DNA of 64,000 nucleotides from Acidobacteriota bacterium (GTDB taxonomy: Bacteria; Acidobacteriota; Vicinamibacteria; Vicinamibacterales; UBA2999): contig JABFSA010000061.1 in the NCBI GenBank assembly GCA_013140775.1, forward strand, positions 1-64,000. The letters are read 5' to 3'. The notes below the pieces were generated by a model. The model did not search any database. It saw only the letters and a list, made by a program, of their open reading frames with translations, and had not been told where the DNA came from. This document shows positions 55,534 through 64,000 of this stretch, in pieces; position 1 is the stretch's first letter, and each line of letters begins with the position of its first letter. The position numbers were made by a program, and so were the translations under genes.

Positions 55534-55929
55534 ATGAGCAGCCAGGAGCTGCCAGCCACGGAGCGTATTCGCCGCCGGCCAGAGTTCCAGCGCGTCTACG
55601 ACACGGGGGCTCGGGCACACGGTAAGTTCATGACGGTCTTCACAGTCGCCAACGGAGGCCGTTCTGCTCGGCTGGGCGTGGCGGCGACGCGCAAGATCGG
55701 CTCGGCGGTTGAACGAAACCGAGCCAAGCGCCTGGCACGAGAGATTTTCAGGCGTCACAAAGTGGCTGTCGGTCTCGACATTGTGGTCGTGCCGCGCCGG
55801 GAAATGCTCCATGCTCCCTTCGCCAACCTCGAAGCTGACTACCAATCCACGCTACAGCGCTGCGGACGCGGTTCCAGCTCAGCACGGCCTGCCCGCAGCC
55901 ATCGTCCTCGACCTGCTAAGAGCGTATAA
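55534..55929 (+). CDS. rnpA: Ribonuclease P protein component
   Basis: RIRRRPEFQRVYDTGARAHGKFMTVF...RLGVAATRKIGSAVERNRAKRLAREIFRRH. Confidence 0.95.
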   Translation: MSSQELPATERIRRRPEFQRVYDTGARAHGKFMTVFTVANGGRSARLGVAATRKIGSAVERNRAKRLAREIFRRHKVAVGLDIVVVPRREMLHAPFANLEADYQSTLQRCGRGSSSARPARSHRPRPAKSV

Positions 55930-56104
55930 ACTGCTTATTTCACCGTTGTTTACGGGTTGCTGTCGCTACTACCCGTCCTGCGCTGACTTCACGCGTGAAG
56001 CCGTTGAGCTCCATGGGGCCGCCCGCGGTCTCTGGTTGGGAACTCGCCGGCTCCTACGCTGCCATCCGTTCGGCCGTCACGGCGTCGATCCGGTGCCACG
56101 GTAG
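55811..56104 (+). CDS. yidD: Membrane protein insertion efficiency factor YidD
   Basis: LLRAYKLLISPLFTGCCRYYPSCADFTREAVELHGAARGLWLGTRRLLRCHPFGRHGVDPVP; start uncertain, overlaps rnpA out of frame. Confidence 0.88.
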   Translation: MLPSPTSKLTTNPRYSAADAVPAQHGLPAAIVLDLLRAYKLLISPLFTGCCRYYPSCADFTREAVELHGAARGLWLGTRRLLRCHPFGRHGVDPVPR

Positions 56105-57858
56105 TGGCAATGGAACGTCGCGTCCTTATCGCTGTCTTCCTGTCGTTCCTCGTCCTGTACGGCTATCAGACGCTGTTCGTTCCGCCGGTCCCGACGACGA
56201 GCGGCCAGCAGAGCGCGGCACCGTCGAACCAGGCAGCCGCGCCGGCTCCGGCAGCGGGCACGACCACTGCTCCGGCACCAGCCCCCGCGACTCCTCCAGT
56301 AGAGAGCCCTCGCCCTGCCACGGTGCTTGGAGAAGAGACTGAGCGCGAGATCCTGGTCGAGACGGCGACGGTGCAGGCGGTCTTCTCCAACCGGGGCGGC
56401 CGGATCACGCATTGGAAGCTCAAGGAATACCGGGACGAGCAGGGCGCACCAGTGGATCTGGTGCCTTCAGCCCTTCCGGCGGATCAGGCGACTCCGTTTT
56501 CTCTACGAGTCGAGGATCAGGCGATCACCAGTCGCCTGAACACGATGCTGTATCGCGTAACGGGTGCGAACGGCAACAGGCTCGACGTGGGCGATGCGGG
56601 TGCAACGCTGGTATTCGAGGGCGAGGACGCCTCCGGACTGCGTTCGCGGAAGGAGTTTCAATTCAGTCGCGACAACTACGTCGTCGTCTTTACCGCTGCG
56701 GTGGACAACGGCGGGCGTGCCCTTAATCCCGCCGTGGTCTGGGGTCCTGGTCTGGGCGACATCGGCGCGCGCGCGAGCGGTGGAAGCTCGTTCACCGGAA
56801 ACTACACCCAGCCCCCACAAGCCATCTTCGAGCGCGACGCCAAGGCCGAGCGGATCGCCAACGCGTCGATCGCCGAACAGCCGGTACATGAAGGGCCATT
56901 CCGCTTCGCGGGAATCGACGATCACTACTTCCTCGCTGCCGCTGTAAACCCGGGACAGACCCGCGTCGAGTTCCAGGCCGTGACGGTTCCTCTTCCAGAC
57001 CAGACGCCGAGGTCGTTCGTGACGGCGAACTTCGCGTTTCCTCAGCCGCCGTCGCAGATGAAGTTCTTCTACGGACCCAAGCAGTTCGACGTGCTGCAGT
57101 CCGTCGATGGTGAGCTGGTTCGCGCGATCAATTTTGGATTCTTCGGATGGCTCGCGGTGCCGTTGCTCGGCGCGCTCCAGTCGATTCACGGAGTGGTCGG
57201 TAACTACGGGTGGTCGATCATCCTGCTCACGATGTGCATCAGCGTCGCGATTGCGCCGTTGCGTCACAAGAGCGTTGTGTCGATGCGGAGAATGCAGGAA
57301 GTGCAGCCGCAGATGAAGGCGATCCAGGATCGCTACGTTGGGCTCAAAGTGACAGACCCTGCGCGCCAGAAGATGAATACGGAGATCATGGCGCTCTACA
57401 AAGAGAAGGGCGTCAATCCAGCCGGCGGGTGTCTGCCGATGCTGCTCCAATTTCCGGTCCTGCTGGCCTTCTACGCGATGTTGTCGCAGGCCATCGAGTT
57501 GCGTGGCGCCGACTTCGCGCTGTGGATCAGAGACCTTTCACAGCCTGACCCCTACTACGTGATTCCCGTTCTTATGGCCGGGACGATGTTCTGGCAGACA
57601 AAGATCACGCCGACGACGGCCGATCCCGCCCAGCAGCGCGTGATGATGATCATGCCGCTCATGTTCACTGTGATGTTTCTGTGGGCGCCGAGCGGCCTCG
57701 TGATCTACTGGTTTGTCAGCAATCTCTGGGCAATTGGTCAGCAGTACTTTACGAACTGGATGATTGGTCCGCCCGTGGTCTCAGTGGCTCGACCTGCGGC
57801 AGAACGTCAGCTGAAGAACGTCGGATCGAGCCGAACCGGCGACGCCTCGAAGAAATAG
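56104..57858 (+). CDS. yidC: Membrane protein insertase YidC
   Basis: 584 aa; ERRVLIAVFLSFLVLYGYQTLF, NYGWSIILLTMCISVAIAPLRHKSVVSMRRMQEVQPQMKAIQDRY, NPAGGCLPMLLQFPVLLAFYAML. Confidence 0.97.
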   Translation: MAMERRVLIAVFLSFLVLYGYQTLFVPPVPTTSGQQSAAPSNQAAAPAPAAGTTTAPAPAPATPPVESPRPATVLGEETEREILVETATVQAVFSNRGGRITHWKLKEYRDEQGAPVDLVPSALPADQATPFSLRVEDQAITSRLNTMLYRVTGANGNRLDVGDAGATLVFEGEDASGLRSRKEFQFSRDNYVVVFTAAVDNGGRALNPAVVWGPGLGDIGARASGGSSFTGNYTQPPQAIFERDAKAERIANASIAEQPVHEGPFRFAGIDDHYFLAAAVNPGQTRVEFQAVTVPLPDQTPRSFVTANFAFPQPPSQMKFFYGPKQFDVLQSVDGELVRAINFGFFGWLAVPLLGALQSIHGVVGNYGWSIILLTMCISVAIAPLRHKSVVSMRRMQEVQPQMKAIQDRYVGLKVTDPARQKMNTEIMALYKEKGVNPAGGCLPMLLQFPVLLAFYAMLSQAIELRGADFALWIRDLSQPDPYYVIPVLMAGTMFWQTKITPTTADPAQQRVMMIMPLMFTVMFLWAPSGLVIYWFVSNLWAIGQQYFTNWMIGPPVVSVARPAAERQLKNVGSSRTGDASKK

Positions 57859-57875
57859 TAGGAGCTCATCGAGTC

Positions 57876-58325
57876 ATGTCTGTGACAACCGAGATCACTG
57901 AATTTCTGCAGGACGTCGTACAGGCGATGGGTCTGGATCTCACGCCGTCGATCGAGGAAACCGACGATGCCACGCGAATCAATCTGGTGGGCGAGGACGG
58001 CGGCGTGCTCGTGCGGCGGGGCGGCGAAGGACTGCAGGCGCTCCAGCATCTGGCGGCCACGGCGTTTCGACGGCAGCTCGGTGACGACAATCGAATCGTC
58101 ATCGACTGCAACGGGTTTCGCAAAGACAAGGACGCTGAGCTGAAGCAGATGGCGCTCCACCTCGTGAGCAAGGCGCGATCGTCCGGTATGCCCCGGGAAA
58201 TGGGTCCTCTCAATCCGTACGAGCGCCGGATCGTCCACCTGGCCATCGCTGAAGATCCCGGCGCGACGTCGGAAAGCATCGGCGACGCATTCATGAAGAC
58301 GGTGATCATTTCCACCCGGAAGTAA
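57876..58325 (+). CDS. KH/R3H domain RNA-binding protein (Jag/KhpB-like, no Jag-N domain)
   Basis: MSVTTEITEFLQDVVQAMGLDLTPSIEE...GGVLVRRGGEGLQALQHLA...DCNGFRKDKDAELKQMA...PLNPYERRIVHLAI. Start set at ATG 57876. Confidence 0.9.
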   Translation: MSVTTEITEFLQDVVQAMGLDLTPSIEETDDATRINLVGEDGGVLVRRGGEGLQALQHLAATAFRRQLGDDNRIVIDCNGFRKDKDAELKQMALHLVSKARSSGMPREMGPLNPYERRIVHLAIAEDPGATSESIGDAFMKTVIISTRK

Positions 58326-58347
58326 GACCCTCACCACGTAACGGGGG

Positions 58348-59691
58348 ATGTTCTCCACCGACGACTCCATCGTCGCGGTCGCGACGCCGCCCGGCCGAGG
58401 CGGCATCGGTGTGGTTCGGATCAGCGGCCCTGAATCCAGGCGCATCGCTGAAGCCATGCTCACGAGGCGTGAGCCACTTGAAGCGCGCATGGCCACCTTC
58501 ACAAGAGTCGCTGCGAAGAGCACCGACGTCATCGACGAAGTTGTGGCGACGTATTTTCCTGCGCCCCGTTCGTATACCGGCGAGGATGTCGTCGAGATCA
58601 GTGCTCACGGGAATCCGGTCGTGCTTCAAGCGATCGTCGTGAGAGCTTTGGAAATCGGCGCCCGGCTTGCCGAGCCAGGTGAGTTCACCCTCCGGGCGTT
58701 TCTCAACGGAAAGCGCGACCTGATACAGGCAGAGGCCGTGGCCGATCTGATTGCGGCCGCGACCCCGATGCAGGCTCGTGTGGCGTGCGATCAACTGGAA
58801 GGAACGCTGACCGGGCAAATCAGCGAGATCGATGCGGAGCTCTTTTCGCTCATCGCGAGCCTCGAGGCCTCGCTTGATTTTCCGGACGAGGGCTACCACT
58901 TCATTCAACCCGCCGAAACCTCACGTCGTGTTGCGGTCGTCGTTGGCAAGATCGACGCGCTCCTTTCCGCCGCTCGACGCGGACGAGTCATCCGCGAGGG
59001 CGCTACGGTGGTCGTGGTCGGGCGGCCGAATGTGGGGAAGTCGAGCATCTTCAACCTGCTGGTGGGGTCGGATCGCGCGATCGTCGCGGCGGTTGCTGGA
59101 ACCACGCGTGACCTCATATCGGAACAGGTCGATCTCGACGGCCTGGCCGTGACGCTTGTCGATACCGCGGGAGCACGTGAAGCCACCGATGAGATCGAGC
59201 GAGAGGGGATTGCCCGCGCAGAACGAGCGAGTGGTATTGCGACGCTTCTGCTCATCGTGCTCGACGGCAGTCAACCGCTGAGCCGTGACGACGAACAACT
59301 CCTTGGCAGGACCAGCGATCGATCGAGCATCGTCGTCACGAACAAGGCGGATCTCCCCGCCGCATTCGAGCGCGAGGGAGGCGTCAGTGTTTCAGCGCGA
59401 ACCGGTGCCGGAGCGGAGGATCTCCGTCGCGCCATCGTCCGGTCTCTCACTGGTGAAGAGTCGCTTCGTGACAGTGCGGCACTCTCGAACGTACGCCACA
59501 TCGAGTTGCTGACACAGGCACATACGCGACTGGTCGCCGCACAACGTCTCGTTGACATTGGAGACACCCCGGAAGAGTTCGTGCTCGCGGATCTGCAGGC
59601 AGCGCGAGCACATCTTGAAGAAATCGTTGGAGCACGCACCAGTGAGTCGCTCCTGCACCACATCTTCGATAAGTTCTGCATAGGGAAGTGA
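58348..59691 (+). CDS. mnmE: tRNA modification GTPase MnmE
   Basis: 447 aa; DSIVAVATPPGRGGIGVVRISG, VVVVGRPNVGKSSIFNLLVG, C-terminal FDKFCIGK. Confidence 0.97.
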   Translation: MFSTDDSIVAVATPPGRGGIGVVRISGPESRRIAEAMLTRREPLEARMATFTRVAAKSTDVIDEVVATYFPAPRSYTGEDVVEISAHGNPVVLQAIVVRALEIGARLAEPGEFTLRAFLNGKRDLIQAEAVADLIAAATPMQARVACDQLEGTLTGQISEIDAELFSLIASLEASLDFPDEGYHFIQPAETSRRVAVVVGKIDALLSAARRGRVIREGATVVVVGRPNVGKSSIFNLLVGSDRAIVAAVAGTTRDLISEQVDLDGLAVTLVDTAGAREATDEIEREGIARAERASGIATLLLIVLDGSQPLSRDDEQLLGRTSDRSSIVVTNKADLPAAFEREGGVSVSARTGAGAEDLRRAIVRSLTGEESLRDSAALSNVRHIELLTQAHTRLVAAQRLVDIGDTPEEFVLADLQAARAHLEEIVGARTSESLLHHIFDKFCIGK

Positions 59692-59723
59692 CGCGATGAC
59701 GTCCGGTATGAGAGCGATCCAAC

Positions 59724-61589
59724 ATGACCTCGTTTGACGTCATCGTCATCGGCGCAGGCCACGCCGGGGTTGAGGCCGCGTACGCAGCAGCGCGTCTGGG
59801 CTGCTCTGTGGGTTTGTGCACGCTCTCACGTGACACCGTCGCGCACATGCCATGCAATCCCGCAGTCGGTGGGACGGCCAAAGGCCACCTCGTCCGCGAA
59901 ATCGATGCGCTGGGTGGTTTGATGGGGCGCGCGATAGACGCCACAGGGATTCAGTTCAAGCTTCTCAATCGGAGCCGCGGACCGGCTGTCTGGTCGCCAC
60001 GTGCACAAGCCGACAAGCGACAGTACTCAGCCTGGGTGTCCAAGGCGCTTCAACGGCAGCCGAAGATTTCGTGGCTCATCGGAAAGGCTGCGCGCCCCGA
60101 GGTGAAGCACGGCCGCGTTGCAGGTCTTGTCATGGATGATGGCACTCACTACGGGTGCCGCGCCCTCGTCGTCACTACGGGGACCTTCCTCAACGGATTG
60201 ATTCACATTGGCCCCGAACGGCGTCCGGCTGGGCGTCATAACGAGCCCCCGTCGCATGAGCTCGCGGAGTCGCTGAGATCGTTTGGCTTCGACATTGGCC
60301 GTTTGAAGACTGGAACGCCGCCACGATTGCATCGCGACAGCATCGATTTCGAACGTGCCGTGAGAGAAGGGCACTTCGTCGAAGAGCGCGGCGATTCGGT
60401 TCCCCAGCCGTTCTCCTTCTCGACGACAAGCGGCTTGCGGAACCAGATCACGTGCTGGTTGCTGCACACCACCGAGCGCGTTCACGATCTGGTCCGCGAA
60501 CATATCGATCAGAGCCCGCTCTATAACGGGCAGATTCAGGGTATCGGTCCACGTTATTGCCCGTCTCTCGAGGACAAGGTGATGCGGTTCCCGGAGCGGG
60601 AACGACACCAGATTTACCTCGAACCAGAAGGCGTGGATGTTGACGAGATCTACGTCAATGGCTTTTCGATGTCCTTGCCGAGGGATGTGCAGGAGCTGCT
60701 GGTGCGGGCTCTCCCTGGGCTTCAGGATGCAGTTGTCTTGCGACCTGGCTACGCCGTGGAGTACGACTTTGTCCAGCCAACGGAGCTCCGGTCGTCGCTA
60801 GAGACACACCGCGTTCAAGGGTTGTTCCTGGCAGGGCAGATCAACGGGACTTCCGGTTACGAAGAGGCTGCGGCTCAGGGGTTGGTCGTCGGTGCGAATG
60901 CAGCGTTGGCGGTTCTTGGGAAGGAACCGCTTGTTCTTGGGCGGGACGAAGCGTACATAGGTGTTATGGTTGATGACCTAATAACAAGAGGTTGTTTGGA
61001 ACCATACCGGATGTTTACGTCCAGGGCCGAACATCGCCTTCTTCTGCGGATCGACAACGCTGATCTTCGGCTGACGCCTCTCGGGTATCGAATCGGTTTA
61101 ACCGACAGGGACGAATGGGCGAGGTTCAGCGCAAGACAGGACAGGCATTCGAGGAACACCAGAACGCTCGAGCGAACTCTCGTCAGGACCGAGGAAGGAG
61201 CCAGAATCTCGGCAAGCGAACGGCTCAGAAGGCCAGGGATTGTTCTTGAAGGCCTCATCGCGTCTGGAGAGGTCCACCTCGAGTTTGAGGACGTATCGCG
61301 ATCGTTGGAAGTGGCGAGCATTGAGAATGATGTGAAGTACGCCGGGTACCTCCGCCGAGAACGCGCAAGCGCCGAGCGCACGCGGCGTCAGGATCGCAAG
61401 CGTGTTCCTGATCTCTTCGACTACGCGCGCGTTCCGGGCCTGTCACGAGAGGTTGTCCAGCGTTTCTCTCAGGTTCGACCTGAGACTGTCGGGCAAGCGT
61501 CGCGAATACCGGGTGTAACGCCAGCCGCGGTTGCCGTACTCGCCGCATTTCTCGAAAGATCGGCTTTCAGTGAAGCAGACCGAGCTTAG
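59724..61589 (+). CDS. mnmG: tRNA uridine-5-carboxymethylaminomethyl modification enzyme MnmG
   Basis: 621 aa; FDVIVIGAGHAGVEAAYAAARLG, CNPAVGGTAKGHLVREIDALGGLMG, GQINGTSGYEEAAAQGL. Confidence 0.97.
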   Translation: MTSFDVIVIGAGHAGVEAAYAAARLGCSVGLCTLSRDTVAHMPCNPAVGGTAKGHLVREIDALGGLMGRAIDATGIQFKLLNRSRGPAVWSPRAQADKRQYSAWVSKALQRQPKISWLIGKAARPEVKHGRVAGLVMDDGTHYGCRALVVTTGTFLNGLIHIGPERRPAGRHNEPPSHELAESLRSFGFDIGRLKTGTPPRLHRDSIDFERAVREGHFVEERGDSVPQPFSFSTTSGLRNQITCWLLHTTERVHDLVREHIDQSPLYNGQIQGIGPRYCPSLEDKVMRFPERERHQIYLEPEGVDVDEIYVNGFSMSLPRDVQELLVRALPGLQDAVVLRPGYAVEYDFVQPTELRSSLETHRVQGLFLAGQINGTSGYEEAAAQGLVVGANAALAVLGKEPLVLGRDEAYIGVMVDDLITRGCLEPYRMFTSRAEHRLLLRIDNADLRLTPLGYRIGLTDRDEWARFSARQDRHSRNTRTLERTLVRTEEGARISASERLRRPGIVLEGLIASGEVHLEFEDVSRSLEVASIENDVKYAGYLRRERASAERTRRQDRKRVPDLFDYARVPGLSREVVQRFSQVRPETVGQASRIPGVTPAAVAVLAAFLERSAFSEADRA

Positions 61590-62235
61590 AACTCGCCTCG
61601 AGAAGCGAGCGCGCAAAGCCGGAGTCTCGCTGTCGCCTGCAGTGGCCGACCGGCTCGAGGTTTACTACCGGCTCCTGGCTTCCTGGAATACGAAGATCAA
61701 TCTCACCGGGCTCAATCTCGCAGATACCACGCCTGAATCCATTGATCGTCTCTTAGTCGAGCCTTTGGTGGCGGCGAAATACGTTCCGCCAGGCGTGGCG
61801 AGGATGATCGACATCGGTAGTGGCGGAGGGTCTCCTGCGATTCCGCTCGCGCTTGCGATTCCAGGTGTCCAGCTCGTCATGGTGGAGTCGAAGACCCGGA
61901 AGTCTGTATTCCTCCGCGAAGCAGTACGCGCGCTTGAGCTTCCTGATGCGGAGGTCGTCACAGCACGGGTTGAAGAGCTGCTGGCCAGGCCAGACCTGCA
62001 TGAAACCCAGGATCTTGTGACGGTCAGGGCTGTCCGGATAGAGGCAAGCCTCTTCACCACGCTCCAGGCGTTCACCAAGCCAGGCGGGTCTGTCTTCATG
62101 TTTCGCGGAGCGGCTGCCGATCCGCAGTGGGGTGATTTCTCCCCGCTATTGACCTGGCGTGCGACCTTTCCACTGGTCGAGGCCACTAGGGACAGACTTC
62201 TCGTATTTGAGAAAAGGAAAGCCTCCCTGCGGTAA
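61570..62235 (+). CDS. rsmG: 16S rRNA (guanine(527)-N7)-methyltransferase
   Basis: WNTKINLTGLN, MIDIGSGGGSPAIPLALAIPGVQLVMVESKTRKSVFLREAVRAL. Start uncertain (GTG 61570 or GTG further upstream at 61531). Confidence 0.93.
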   Translation: MKQTELRTRLEKRARKAGVSLSPAVADRLEVYYRLLASWNTKINLTGLNLADTTPESIDRLLVEPLVAAKYVPPGVARMIDIGSGGGSPAIPLALAIPGVQLVMVESKTRKSVFLREAVRALELPDAEVVTARVEELLARPDLHETQDLVTVRAVRIEASLFTTLQAFTKPGGSVFMFRGAAADPQWGDFSPLLTWRATFPLVEATRDRLLVFEKRKASLR

Positions 62236-62247
62236 CAGTCTTGTCTT

Positions 62248-62263
62248 TGTTCCACGTGGAACA
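62248..62263. promoter_or_regulatory. parS: parS centromere site
   Basis: TGTTCCACGTGGAACA, perfect 16-bp palindrome matching the ParB-family parS consensus, immediately upstream of parA. Confidence 0.95.
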
Positions 62264-62303
62264 TCAGAGCCAGTGGCCGGGTCAGGTCAGTGAGAATTTC
62301 TGC

Positions 62304-62333
62304 TTGACGACTCGCTGAACTGAGTCCTAGAGT
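62304..62333 (+). promoter_or_regulatory. Putative promoter of parAB
   Basis: TTGACG - 18 bp - TAGAGT, 55 bp upstream of parA. Confidence 0.4.
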
Positions 62334-62388
62334 GTGAAACCACTCCAAATCAGAAGAAGCCTACTCAGCTGGGCAAACATTAGGTCAC

Positions 62389-63180
62389 ATGGAAGAAAAT
62401 AAGGGCCCTTCTGGACGCATCCTGGCTGTTGCGAACCAGAAAGGTGGCGTCGGCAAAACCACCACGGCGATTAACTTAGCCACGTCGCTTGCGCTCGCTG
62501 GCCGGAGAGTTCTCCTGGTAGACATTGATCCACAGGCAAACCTGACCAGCGGAGTCGGTTGCCGAGGAGCGAAGGCACCTGGCGGGACGACGTACGAAGC
62601 CCTCGTGACGGACGCCCCCGCTGAGGACTTCGTACTTGAAACCCAGGTCGCGAATCTCTCGCTCATTCCAGCGGACAGGCAGCTCACGGGCGCCGAAATC
62701 GAGCTCGTTCCGTTGCCCGATCGCGAACAGCGCCTCCGGCGCCTCCTGACCCCGCTGAAATCGAGGTTCGATTCCATCTTCATCGACTGCCCACCTTCAC
62801 TGGGACTGCTGACGCTGAACGGACTCGTGGCGGCTGACGCCGTGCTGATCCCACTGCACTGCGAGTACTTCGCCCTCGAGGGCCTGGCGGAGCTTGTCCA
62901 GACGGTGCGTCGAGTGCGGGCCAGCCTGAACCCGGCGCTCGACATCGAAGGCGTGCTGCTGACGATGTGCGATGACCGGACGAACCTGGGTCAGTCGGTT
63001 GCGCGCGAAGTTCGTGAGTTCTTCAAAGAAAAGGTGTTCGAGACAATCATTCCGCGCAACGTCCGGTTGGGCGAAGCGCCAAGCCATGGGATGCCGGCGG
63101 TGATTTACGACGCCAAATCACGCGGGGCATCTGCGTATCTCGCACTTGCGCAGGAGTTCCTGGCGCGTGACGCAGCATAA
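62389..63180 (+). CDS. parA: Chromosome partitioning ATPase ParA (Soj)
   Basis: 263 aa; ILAVANQKGGVGKTTTAINLATSLALAGRRVLLVDIDPQANLTSGVG. Confidence 0.97.
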   Translation: MEENKGPSGRILAVANQKGGVGKTTTAINLATSLALAGRRVLLVDIDPQANLTSGVGCRGAKAPGGTTYEALVTDAPAEDFVLETQVANLSLIPADRQLTGAEIELVPLPDREQRLRRLLTPLKSRFDSIFIDCPPSLGLLTLNGLVAADAVLIPLHCEYFALEGLAELVQTVRRVRASLNPALDIEGVLLTMCDDRTNLGQSVAREVREFFKEKVFETIIPRNVRLGEAPSHGMPAVIYDAKSRGASAYLALAQEFLARDAA

Positions 63181-63221
63181 TCGCGCCGACGAAAAGGCCC
63201 GTGTGGCCCTGGAGCAATCTA

Positions 63222-64000
63222 ATGATGGAACGTCGTCCCGCGCTCGGAAAGGGCCTGAGCGCACTCATTCCAGAAGTTCCCGAGCAGCCGAAGCAGGGGG
63301 CGATTGAGATCGACGTCGATCTTCTCAGTCCAAACGATCAACAGCCTCGGCTGAGCATCGATGACGTGAAGCTCGACGAGCTGGCGGCGTCGATCAAAGC
63401 AAACGGCGTCATCCAGCCGATTCTCGTCCGTCGCTTCGGAAGCGCGTTCAAGATCATTGCGGGCGAACGGCGCTGGCGCGCGGCCCAGCGCGCCGGACTG
63501 CTCAAGGTTCCGGTTGTCGTTCGCGACGTCGCCGAGGGATCCGACCGAAACCTGCTGGAGCTCGCGTTGGTGGAAAACATCCAGCGGGAGAACCTCAATC
63601 CGGTTGACGAGGCCATCGCGTATCAGCGGCTCTCGGACGAGTTTGGTTTGACCCAGGAACAGATCGCCGAGGCGGTGGGCAAGGATCGGGCAACGGTTGC
63701 TAACTTCCTCCGTTTGTTGAGGTTACCGGAAGAGATTCGCGGAGCTCTCGCGGGTGGAGCTCTCTCGATGGGACACGCCCGAGCCATCCTGGCGCTTGCC
63801 GACGACACGCTGCAGCGCCAGGCTGCCCGAGACGTGGTGTCACAGGCCCTGTCCGTCCGCGATACCGAAGCCCTCGTTCGCAAGTTGGGAGCTCCCGCCC
63901 GTGTTCGGCGGACGCCGCAGCCGGCCGAGCCAGCAGACGTCCACACCCGAGCCGCCGAAGATCGGATCCGTTTCGCTCTCGGGACGAAAGCCAGGATCGT
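63222..64000 (+). CDS. parB: Chromosome partitioning protein ParB (3' truncated by window edge)
   Basis: Translated by hand: MMERRPALGKGLSALIPEVPE...VIQPILVRRFGSAFKIIAGERRWRAAQRAGL...LVENIQRENLNPVDEAIAYQRL...LSMGHARAIL. Confidence 0.97.
   Translation, partial: MMERRPALGKGLSALIPEVPEQPKQGAIEIDVDLLSPNDQQPRLSIDDVKLDELAASIKANGVIQPILVRRFGSAFKIIAGERRWRAAQRAGLLKVPVVVRDVAEGSDRNLLELALVENIQRENLNPVDEAIAYQRLSDEFGLTQEQIAEAVGKDRATVANFLRLLRLPEEIRGALAGGALSMGHARAILALADDTLQRQAARDVVSQALSVRDTEALVRKLGAPARVRRTPQPAEPADVHTRAAEDRIRFALGTKARI

Overview
The window is a GC-rich bacterial chromosomal segment that looks acidobacterial (Vicinamibacteria-like; inferred from protein style only) and contains the replication-origin region. 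Left part (1-19 kb): secreted proteins of unknown function, two TonB-dependent receptors, an MBL-fold hydrolase, a DUF1800/DUF1501 pair, a CBM9-like/DUF5916 protein, and a nitrilase, CaiB-type CoA-transferase and HpcH/HpaI (CitE-like) lyase. Middle (19.3-32.1 kb): one minus-strand respiratory locus encoding Alternative Complex III (ActABCDEF), a small membrane protein, SCO1/SenC and an aa3-type cytochrome c oxidase with a cytochrome c domain on CoxB. Next (32-47 kb): an HD-GYP protein whose ORF runs antisense through a tRNA-Ser, a PEP-CTERM protein, a SpoIIE-type phosphatase, serS, galU, rsmI, glmU, glmS and a UvrD/PcrA helicase. Right part (47-64 kb): gyrA, gyrB, dnaN and dnaA on the minus strand, diverging from rpmH-rnpA-yidD-yidC-jag-mnmE-mnmG-rsmG-parS-parA-parB on the plus strand, with oriC-like sequence on both sides of dnaA. 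The most unusual signal I found is a set of short spacer elements built from degenerate tandem heptamers (7-bp period), usually with an inverted arm. Unit sequence differs from locus to locus. One inverted pair lies inside the SCO1 gene and encodes most of its predicted signal peptide.
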